A DNA stretch of 64,000 nucleotides, from positions 34,693 to 98,692 of IMG/VR virus record IMGVR_UViG_3300030616_000020; one strand, 5' to 3'. Origin of the DNA: a virus. Every line of letters starts with the position of its first letter. The stretch's first letter is position 1. Made by a program: the position numbers and the translations under genes. Shown in pieces: positions 1 through 5,350 of the stretch. Under the pieces are notes generated by a model. That model searched no databases. It was not told where the DNA came from and saw nothing but the letters and a program-made list of their open reading frames with translations.

Positions 1-603
1 CATATACATATCCATGATCCTGTAGGTAGACTTAGCCATAAACAATGACATTTTGTAGTACTGATCATTCCTGTAGTAAGCATCATGAATTTCTCCTATT
101 CCGGTGGTTCTGTCTCTGGCAGTTTTTCCATGAGAATAGTATAAAGGTGGATCAGTTTTCTCAATGTTTGGATCAGCGTCAGTCCAGAAATGCCATGTCC
201 TGTTTTCATTCTGATAGTGTCCAAGAGGAGTAAACAGAGTTGAATCATAATGGAACGTAGGCGGTATCTTATCCACAATAACTACATCAAACGACATTGA
301 GGCTTTATTACCATAACAGTCTTTTGCATAGATAGTTACTTGAACTTCATCTCCGGGAGTCAGGAGTACACCTGAGTTAGGAACCTGATAAAACGATGCA
401 GTGTCTACACAACAGTTATCTCTTACCTCTATTACTTTAGTGTAATCAGGTAGATAAAATTCACAACTGTCTGTTGCTAAATAATATTGAGTTGGAATCT
501 GTGCTATACAGCAACTGTTCATAATTGCTAATAGAATTATGATAATTGCTATACCGACGTAAGAATAGAAGGCACACTTCGCCTTAAAACGATAATGTTT
601 CAT
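1..603 (-). CDS. Secreted or lipoprotein with Ig/HYR-like domain (partial, runs off left edge)
   Basis: The frame is open from an ATG at 603 to the window edge (201 codons seen, no stop). The N-terminus is basic, then a hydrophobic stretch (VGIAIIIILLAI) ending at MNSC, which looks like a lipoprotein signal with a lipobox cysteine. Residues about 60-115 contain the pattern LTPGDEVQVTIYAKDCYGN...VDKIPPTF, resembling HYR/Ig-like domains of Bacteroidota surface proteins. Cysteines are frequent after the signal. It is the last visible gene of the leftward arm, behind three other membrane-type genes. I infer an exported, envelope-attached protein; its specific role is unknown. Confidence 0.6.
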   Translation of the reverse strand, partial: MKHYRFKAKCAFYSYVGIAIIIILLAIMNSCCIAQIPTQYYLATDSCEFYLPDYTKVIEVRDNCCVDTASFYQVPNSGVLLTPGDEVQVTIYAKDCYGNKASMSFDVVIVDKIPPTFHYDSTLFTPLGHYQNENRTWHFWTDADPNIEKTDPPLYYSHGKTARDRTTGIGEIHDAYYRNDQYYKMSLFMAKSTYRIMDMYM

Positions 604-626
604 AGTATAAATAAGTTTAGTACGAC

Positions 627-1568
627 TTAAAGCTGTGTTTCGTTGTACAACATTCTGAGAATGTCAACATCTACATTGTTAACTTGCACAGGAGGCTCAA
701 AAACACGCATGTTTCGGTCATTTCGGGAATTTAACCAACCTGACCATCGTCCACCTCTCATAGCTTTGTAAGATTCGACCTTATCTCTAGGAATATCTTT
801 CTTCCCAAAGAGCATTTGTTGTACATAATTTGTCTTGCCTATCATAGGACGATAGACACTCTGCTGAATTTTCCTAAGAAGAGGAAAACCGTCTAGGACA
901 TAAAGTTGCCAGCCAGAAAGCAACATGGAATACGATGGGTAAAGTATTTTACTAATCGTCTGTCTATATTTTGGCAGGTCTTGAAGTCTCTCTCCGTCAG
1001 GCCACGGGACCCAATCTTCCTGATCAACTTCTTTACCATAGTTTCCGATGGGATTTAGTATTGCGTATACAGGAAGATAGATAAAAACGGCAGAGATGAT
1101 TCCAAACCAGTGGTATAGGAATTGGTAGAACTTCTTTCCTTGAATAGCTTTACTCCACCAATGGAGTCCGAAAGTTCTACGGGCCATTTTACTGATAATA
1201 TATCCGGTGTTATCAGTAATCTCTTTAATCTTAGCCATACTTGATTCATTCCCTGTACGCATATGGTTTAGCTTCAGGGTGAGCAGAGTAGTAGTGTAAT
1301 GATCTCTACTCATAGGATGATCTTCAGGAGGCAGTATAGGATGTCTTTGACCTACATATTTCCCACTAGAGTCAAAGTACCACATAGAAGCACTTGATGT
1401 AACAAGTTTAGGATCGTTGTAAACAAAGTACATTCTCATCATTCCACCAAGAGAATCTCCCGGTTTATGATTCCAATCAAGACGAGCCATCCCATACTCG
1501 TCAAGATGATGATATGTGTCAGGAGGCAACGCCTCTCTACTGTATGGGCCTATCGGGAATAGTGTCAT
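627..1568 (-). CDS. Hypothetical membrane-associated protein
   Basis: I take the ATG at 1568 (MTLFPIGPYS); an in-frame TTG lies 12 bases upstream. The protein is about 313 residues and overlaps the end of the small membrane gene at 1537 by 32 bases. It is rich in W, Y, H and M and has one clear hydrophobic segment in the middle (FGIISAVFIYLPVYAIL), with charged flanks. I recognise no family. The neighbours are a single-span membrane protein and an HExxH protein, so the group may act at the cell envelope. Calling it a real gene rests on its length, close packing and absence of a better frame. Confidence 0.55.
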   Translation of the reverse strand: MTLFPIGPYSREALPPDTYHHLDEYGMARLDWNHKPGDSLGGMMRMYFVYNDPKLVTSSASMWYFDSSGKYVGQRHPILPPEDHPMSRDHYTTTLLTLKLNHMRTGNESSMAKIKEITDNTGYIISKMARRTFGLHWWSKAIQGKKFYQFLYHWFGIISAVFIYLPVYAILNPIGNYGKEVDQEDWVPWPDGERLQDLPKYRQTISKILYPSYSMLLSGWQLYVLDGFPLLRKIQQSVYRPMIGKTNYVQQMLFGKKDIPRDKVESYKAMRGGRWSGWLNSRNDRNMRVFEPPVQVNNVDVDILRMLYNETQL

Positions 1569-1728
1569 TCTTTTCAACAAGCTCTTTAACTTGCTGCTCC
1601 TGTTTTAATTGTTTCTTTGCATCATGATCCCTAACAGCAGTAACAATCCAAACGATGAGTATGGTAGCAACTGCTATAATTGCGATTATACCCATAAGGT
1701 ATCCTACCCAAGCTTTTCCTTTTTTCAT
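1537..1728 (-). CDS. Small single-span membrane protein
   Basis: 63 residues: a short basic N-terminus, one strong transmembrane helix (YLMGIIAIIAVATILIVWIV), then a charged K/E/Q-rich tail likely to form a helix. Its ATG at 1728 overlaps the stop region of the upstream HExxH gene by a few bases, and its 3' end overlaps the next gene, as expected in a packed phage operon. A topology with the tail inside the cell is suggested by its charge. Function is unknown; a holin-like or inner-membrane accessory role is possible but unsupported. Confidence 0.55.
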   Translation of the reverse strand: MKKGKAWVGYLMGIIAIIAVATILIVWIVTAVRDHDAKKQLKQEQQVKELVEKNDTIPDRPIQ

Positions 1729-2063
1729 TCAGATAAAAATTTAATCCATGCGTAAGGTTTTCTTTTATCAAGATATGTAGGCTTACGCTCACCAAAATTA
1801 GCCTCTCTTTCAAAAGAAAGGTTATTGTATGATTGTTTGCCGTACTTAAAGAGTTTGATGATCCATTCTATAAGATACCATAGATAGAATGGAAGAAGGA
1901 GCATTTCCATCTGTTGCTTCCAATGAATCTTTTCGTGGTTAATAATAACCTTGTGGTTGATATACTCTTCCTTTATGTAGATTCCAAAAGGAGCAAGGCA
2001 GATTGCTGTAGCCCAATTAAGGGTAAGCAACTTTACGAACCAGTTCATTTTTTTGATCCTCAT
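1725..2063 (-). CDS. Small HExxH putative metallopeptidase-like membrane protein
   Basis: 112 residues with the motif INHEKIHWKQQ, a zinc-binding HExxH signature, followed by a hydrophobic segment (LLLPFYLWYLIEWIIKL) and the pattern NNLSFEREA, whose glutamate could be the third metal ligand. I recall the same arrangement (NHE.IH.rQQ.E, FYLWY, SFEREA) in small uncharacterised proteins of Bacteroidota. An N-terminal hydrophobic stretch suggests membrane anchoring. It is far shorter than classic M48 or M56 peptidases, so whether it is an active protease is unclear. It is the first gene after the structured RNA island. Confidence 0.6.
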   Translation of the reverse strand: MRIKKMNWFVKLLTLNWATAICLAPFGIYIKEEYINHKVIINHEKIHWKQQMEMLLLPFYLWYLIEWIIKLFKYGKQSYNNLSFEREANFGERKPTYLDKRKPYAWIKFLSE

Positions 2064-2083
2064 ATCGTAAAGGTATTAAAAAA

Positions 2084-2210
2084 TAGGGAGAAAACGGGAA
2101 CGCTGTCATATACGTGAACACAGGAATTGAACCTGTAACCCATTGATTAGAAATCAATTGCTCTACCAGTTGAGCTAATTTACGAAGTAAGCGTTATCCT
2201 AGCTACCCTA
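2084..2210 (-). ncRNA. Scaffold RNA copy 4, enclosing a tRNA-Arg-like domain
   Basis: On the minus strand an outer helix TAGGG/CCCTA (2206-2210 with 2084-2088) is followed by the shared element TAGCTAGGAT, an inner helix AACGC/GCGTT (2191-2195 with 2099-2103) and TTACTTCG. The right-hand loop is CCCGTTTTCT, close to the CTCATTTTCT of copy 3. Inside the inner helix sits a cloverleaf with a TCT anticodon. The architecture matches the copies at 2220-2383, 2615-2710 and 2954-3032, with different helix sequences but kept pairing. It may be a Y RNA carrying a tRNA mimic, or a tRNA precursor with an extra stem. Confidence 0.55.
2113..2184 (-). tRNA. tRNA-Arg(TCT) or tRNA-Arg mimic
   Basis: Reading the minus strand, a cloverleaf can be drawn: D-stem GCTC/GAGC with GG in the loop, anticodon stem ATTGA/TCAAT with loop TTTCTAA (anticodon TCT, reading AGA), and T-arm ACAGG-TTCAATT-CCTGT. 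The acceptor stem CGTAAAT/GTTCACG has one mismatch (A4-C69) and no encoded CCA. It is enclosed by helices of the conserved RNA scaffold, which is unusual for a plain tRNA gene. The weak acceptor stem leaves open that it is a tRNA mimic rather than a charged tRNA. Confidence 0.65.
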
Positions 2211-2219
2211 ATGTCTTAA

Positions 2220-2383
2220 AAATTGTAGAGAAAATGAGGAGTCTGTATCTATTAACTATAGAACCATAATCTATTTGCTTTACCAATTTGCATATTCCCC
2301 CATTGTATTGTCAATGTATCGTGGGGGAAGTTGGACTCGAACCAACAAAGTCGAAGTAAGACTCGTTCTAGCTACTACAATTT
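2220..2383 (-). ncRNA. Scaffold RNA copy 3 with circularly permuted tRNA-like domain (YrlA/Y RNA candidate)
   Basis: The ends pair (AAATTGTAG with CTACAATTT, 9 bp). Inside follow TAGCTAGAAC, an inner helix GAGTC/GACTC, and TTACTTCG. The enclosed part reads T-arm GTTGG-TTCGAGT-CCAAC (2330-2346), then directly the 7-base 3' acceptor strand TTCCCCC (2323-2329), a 21-base linker, and the 5' acceptor strand GGGGGAA (2295-2301) with TA, a D-arm-like TGC/GCA hairpin containing GG, and a 5-bp hairpin ATAGA/TCTAT. This is tRNA order circularly permuted, with the acceptor stem closed by a loop. Bacterial YrlA RNAs, partners of Ro60, mimic tRNA; the Ro60 gene lies about 700 bases upstream on the same strand. 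Confidence 0.6.
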
Positions 2384-2400
2384 AATTTTAAAGAACTTAA

Positions 2401-2478
2401 AAGGGACATGAGGTTGATCAGACCTCAGCGTTCTGGTGGACTACTGCGGAGTAATTTACCATACTGAGCTTGTCCCTT
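2401..2478 (-). ncRNA. tRNA-like structured RNA
   Basis: A 7-bp acceptor-like stem AAGGGAC/GTCCCTT closes 78 bases. Just inside the 3' end is a T-arm-like hairpin TGAGGT-CTGATCA-ACCTCA, but its loop lacks the usual TTCRA sequence. A D-loop-like GCTCAGTATGGTA is present near the 5' end without a matching D-stem strand, and no clear anticodon arm is visible. It sits between two stronger RNA candidates in the island behind the Ro60 gene. I call it a tRNA-like or degenerate tRNA element. Confidence 0.45.
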
Positions 2479-2485
2479 TATGGGA

Positions 2486-2566
2486 AGCAGCACTGGTCAA
2501 GCCATGGCCATGGAATTCAACCCATCTCTATAAGGAGATTAGAAAGAAAAAAAGACCAGTGCTGCT
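2486..2566 (-). ncRNA. Y-RNA-like stem RNA (81 nt) with perfect 13-bp end helix
   Basis: The 5' and 3' ends form a perfect 13-bp helix (AGCAGCACTGGTC with GACCAGTGCTGCT). The 3' strand is preceded by CTT, giving CTTGACCAG, which resembles the CUUGACUAG of the Ro-binding strand in vertebrate Y RNAs, opposite CUGGUC. The interior holds a T-rich stretch, a hairpin ATCTC/GAGAT and a T-arm-like hairpin ATGG/CCAT with loop GTTGAATT. Position behind the TROVE gene and on its strand supports a Y RNA reading; the GGUCCGA part of the metazoan site is not seen. Confidence 0.5.
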
Positions 2567-2614
2567 AGGTAAATAATGTTAATGCGCAAACATTTATAAT
2601 CATTTACCACTAGC

Positions 2615-2710
2615 GGGGGAATAGGTCTATGAAACCCTAGTCCGAAGTAACTCTCTGAATAGCTACTGCTGACAGAGAAAGTATCTGAGAGTGTTTTTCA
2701 ACATTCCCCC
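2615..2710 (-). ncRNA. Scaffold RNA copy 2, tRNA-like with internal scaffold arm
   Basis: An 8-bp end stem GGGGGAAT/ATTCCCCC encloses a mini hairpin TGTT-GAAA-AACA in the D-arm position, then a CTCTC/GAGAG helix holding the shared scaffold (AGATACTTTCT on one side, TAGCTATTCA on the other, closed by CTG-TCAG-CAG), then TTACTTCGGAC and a T-arm-like TAGG/CCTA hairpin with a TTTCATA loop. The scaffold is here an internal arm rather than the end of the molecule, so its topology is rotated relative to copy 3. No anticodon can be assigned. The acceptor sequence GGGGGAA is the same as in copy 3. Confidence 0.5.
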
Positions 2711-2733
2711 AAGTATTATAATATTTTAAAGAA

Positions 2734-2928
2734 CTATGCTTGATCTTTAAATAAAATCAATGCACTATACATTTCCACTTCAGGACCAACTGACTGTTGA
2801 TATTTAACATCAACAGCTTTACTCCGGTATTCACTAACGCTCTCTCTTGAAATAACATGAGTTATTTCTTCTGCAAGATCATGTGGTGAATGAAATGGAC
2901 CAACTGCCTTAACATTATCAAATTCCAT
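2734..2928 (-). CDS. Small hypothetical protein inside the RNA island
   Basis: An ATG at 2928 gives 64 residues (MEFDNVKAVGPFHSPHDLAEEITHVI...ALILFKDQA). A TTG further upstream would extend it into the preceding RNA element, so I prefer the ATG. Composition is ordinary soluble protein with an acidic and hydrophobic mix and no recognisable motif. The short ATATAATATTTTAAAGAAC-like stretch recurs on both sides of it (about 2715-2735 and 2929-2948), which may mark spacers between RNA units. Coding status is likely but not certain. Confidence 0.45.
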   Translation of the reverse strand: MEFDNVKAVGPFHSPHDLAEEITHVISRESVSEYRSKAVDVKYQQSVGPEVEMYSALILFKDQA

Positions 2929-2953
2929 TATATAATATTTTAAAGAACAAAAA

Positions 2954-3032
2954 TGCAAAGAGAGGGGAGATTAAGAAAGACTGTAATCAATTTCAAGTCG
3001 AAGTAAGCCTTTCAATAGCCACTCTCTTTGCA
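2954..3032 (-). ncRNA. Scaffold RNA copy 1 (minimal form)
   Basis: The ends form an 11-bp helix TGCAAAGAGAG/CTCTCTTTGCA. Inside is TGGCTATTGA (the shared TRGCTA element), an inner helix AAGGC/GTCTT with one G-T pair, then TTACTTCG and a short cargo of about 20 bases that can form a GACT/AGTC hairpin. The right-hand loop is pyrimidine rich (TCTTAATCTCCC). This copy lies directly after the Ro60 stop codon and lacks any tRNA-like domain, so it shows what the scaffold looks like alone. Confidence 0.55.
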
Positions 3033-3064
3033 AATATAGGTTAATTTCCGTATAGCGAAAACTG

Positions 3065-4720
3065 TTAGATAACAATTTTTTCAATTTCTTCAATGATCGC
3101 TTTGTAGCCTGCGCCACCTTCGGCAATCACATCAAAAATCTTTTCGCTCCATCCAGCAACCTGAGTCACACCGTAGTTCTTATTGAACACAGTGGTTCCA
3201 TCAGTCTGATGGATATTAACAGAAACTACCTTTGTAGCAGGGTATAGTTTCCTGAACTCTCTGAATGTTTCCTGAAATCTTCCGCTTCCTTTTCCGCTAC
3301 CGGGAACACCATACCATCTATTTTCTGCTCCAATAACCATATCGGAGAAAACAATGATATGATCAACAGGTGTTCTGCTGCTGATAAGTTCTTCAAAGAA
3401 AGTAAAGATTCCATGTTCAGTTGCTCCTCCACAAGCACGACCTCTACTATAAATATCCCTTGTCATTTGAAGGATACTCATTTCACGGTCAAGCCTGTAT
3501 TGGATCAGTCTGTCACCGAACAGTCCAACGTATACGCTAGGTTGCTTACTCAGAAGCATAGCAGCGAACAGGTTGGCAATATCGACCACAGTAGTCCTTG
3601 AGAGTACTGAGACAAGTGATGCTCCACCACCGTCTCCTCTCATAGACCCTGAATGGTCAATAAGGATAGCCACACGACCTTCCAATTCAGGAATGTTGTG
3701 GCAAGAAAGTTCGATTGCTGTTTCCAATGAAGTCAGAACACGGTTTTTCAGTCGAGTGAACTCTTCACGAGTTGCAACTCTGGTTTCAACTTCGTCCTCA
3801 AATACGATTGAAGATGAGGTTCCTTCTTTAAGCTCATATCTCATATTGCTAATTTCAATATGAGCAGAGAGAAACCTGAAAGGCAGAAGCCTTGACTTAT
3901 AAACCTTTTCCGGAATCACAAGTTGCCTTACAGCTTCATCTACTGAATCAGGAGCATAAAGAATAATATTCCTCAGGTTCCTGAGCAGGTTGAAGATAGG
4001 CATACCCTTGATGTTTCCGAGAACTGATTCAATAGCCTCTTGTTTGGCTACTTCAACAGTCTTCTGATCTTCTTTGGAAACTTTTCCAGCCTTCGACATC
4101 TCTTTTTCGAGAATCTTAGAACTGTAGAGTTTATCTATACCCTTTCCTCCTTCTTTCATAAGCAGACGAAAAGCTTCTGCATTTGTCTGAGTCGGAACAG
4201 GGTGAATCTGGTTCACAAGATCAATGAGAGAAATCTCCCTACCAAGCATTTTGTACTTATCAATCAGATAAGGATCAAGTGATTCAAGCTTGACTTTGAA
4301 TCCCTTACGCATAGCGTTAGGAACTCCTTTACCTTTCATGATATTCCTGTAGTAGGACAGAATTTCACTCATGTCATCAACACGGTTGATAACCTTATGA
4401 TAGAATCTTGATGCCCACTCTTCTCCGGAAATTCTCGGAGCGAGTTCAGCAGCAAGTACGTGAGACGAACTCCTCATATTAGCTGCCATACGTGCATAGA
4501 TAGCAGTCTTTGCTACGAACAAAGGATCAACTTGGAGTGCTGCCTTTCGGAAGCGATCCATGATCTCCTTTTCTTTTTCGTAGTAAGACTTCTGTACGAA
4601 CGTAGTCAGCACAGTAGATACGAGTTCTTCTTTTGGATCAAGCTTATAAGCTGCTGATCCCATCTTGTTTACTTCAGAGGGAACGTGTTTTGTCTCCCTC
4701 TTGACGTTGTACTTCGCCAT
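3065..4720 (-). CDS. TROVE/Ro60-family RNA-binding protein with C-terminal vWA domain
   Basis: 551 residues, the normal length for Ro60 homologues. Residues about 1-335 are helical and fit the TROVE HEAT-like ring (LVSTVLTTFVQKSYYEKEKE, AIYARMAANMRSSSH, YYRNIMKGKGVPNAMRKG). The C-terminal part is a von Willebrand A domain with an intact MIDAS DHSGSM beginning near residue 355 and later GGATEHG and VFSDM. Ro60 binds Y RNAs and misfolded RNAs through the ring; in Deinococcus and Salmonella it works with Y RNA and exoribonuclease PNPase. The gene is followed on the same strand by a set of structured RNAs, the expected partners. ATG at 4720 fits the family N-terminus. What it does for the phage is inference: RNA stability or tRNA-related control. 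Confidence 0.88.
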   Translation of the reverse strand: MAKYNVKRETKHVPSEVNKMGSAAYKLDPKEELVSTVLTTFVQKSYYEKEKEIMDRFRKAALQVDPLFVAKTAIYARMAANMRSSSHVLAAELAPRISGEEWASRFYHKVINRVDDMSEILSYYRNIMKGKGVPNAMRKGFKVKLESLDPYLIDKYKMLGREISLIDLVNQIHPVPTQTNAEAFRLLMKEGGKGIDKLYSSKILEKEMSKAGKVSKEDQKTVEVAKQEAIESVLGNIKGMPIFNLLRNLRNIILYAPDSVDEAVRQLVIPEKVYKSRLLPFRFLSAHIEISNMRYELKEGTSSSIVFEDEVETRVATREEFTRLKNRVLTSLETAIELSCHNIPELEGRVAILIDHSGSMRGDGGGASLVSVLSRTTVVDIANLFAAMLLSKQPSVYVGLFGDRLIQYRLDREMSILQMTRDIYSRGRACGGATEHGIFTFFEELISSRTPVDHIIVFSDMVIGAENRWYGVPGSGKGSGRFQETFREFRKLYPATKVVSVNIHQTDGTTVFNKNYGVTQVAGWSEKIFDVIAEGGAGYKAIIEEIEKIVI

Positions 4721-4768
4721 GAGAAATGGTTTTAAAAGATTGCTACTAAGTTAATTAGAGGATGTGAA

Positions 4769-5350
4769 TTATCGGCTGCGCTTCACGGTGCGCAAAAGGA
4801 ACTCTTTCGTCCTTGGTATCTCTGTTGCAGCTCTGGCATTTGCTGCAAGAACATTTACCGGGAGTAAGGGAACCTTTGACAAGTAATACGGACTCTTGAG
4901 CCACTCTTCGTATTGCATGTTACCTCTTGCGTTGTTACATTTTTTACAACTCGTAATGAGGTTGACAGGAATACTTGGACCCATTTCCTCCCATAGAACC
5001 ACATGGTCTACAGTCATTGGAACATTATCCGCATTACAGTATCTACAGGTGAAATCGTCTCTGCGAAACACCTCCCACATCGTTTTTTGTTCGATCTGTC
5101 GGGTAGACTTTCGCAGGATAACCTTTTTGCCTTTAACCATTCCTTCAGTCTCTTTGAGGTCAGATTGACGAACAATCTGTTGCCACTCATCGAGAGTAGG
5201 GAACAAAACTTGCATATGTTCGAGTATGGACTCATCAGGAAGAACTATGATGATATTTTCTTCTTCTGATCCATAGACCACACCTACAATTTCTAATTGT
5301 GTACCGATTGACAGTACATCAAAATGTTCAAACTTTCTCTTTATCATCAT
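4769..5350 (-). CDS. HNH endonuclease-like protein
   Basis: 193 residues from the ATG at 5350, preceded by a strong AAAGGAGGAAATT ribosome site, stronger than most in this window. A C-terminal HNH domain shows FTCRYCNADNVPMTVDHVV followed by NLITSCKKCNNARG, that is two CxxC zinc pairs, the conserved DH and the N of the HNH fold. The N-terminal 95 residues are unfamiliar. The start overlaps the end of the PurA-like gene by 23 bases. Such HNH proteins can be homing, packaging or defence-related nucleases; lone HNH genes between metabolic genes are common in phages. Confidence 0.75.
   Translation of the reverse strand: MMIKRKFEHFDVLSIGTQLEIVGVVYGSEEENIIIVLPDESILEHMQVLFPTLDEWQQIVRQSDLKETEGMVKGKKVILRKSTRQIEQKTMWEVFRRDDFTCRYCNADNVPMTVDHVVLWEEMGPSIPVNLITSCKKCNNARGNMQYEEWLKSPYYLSKVPLLPVNVLAANARAATEIPRTKEFLLRTVKRSR

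Noticed and set aside
2220-2383. Archaeal-type bulge-helix-bulge splice site for a permuted tRNA
   Set aside because: The loops are about 10 bases on each side of a 5-bp helix rather than two 3-base bulges around 4 bp.
2084-3032. Known small ribozymes (hammerhead, HDV, twister, pistol), tmRNA or group I introns as explanation for the repeats
   Set aside because: No CUGAUGA/GAAA core, no HDV-type pseudoknot that I can draw, no tmRNA tag frame, and no group I P/Q/R/S elements; the constant parts (TRGCTA, TTACTTCG) do not match conserved cores I know.
3573-3863. Plus-strand frames opposite the Ro60, E2-like and other early genes
   Set aside because: They are low-complexity shadows of well-supported minus-strand genes and have no consistent motifs.
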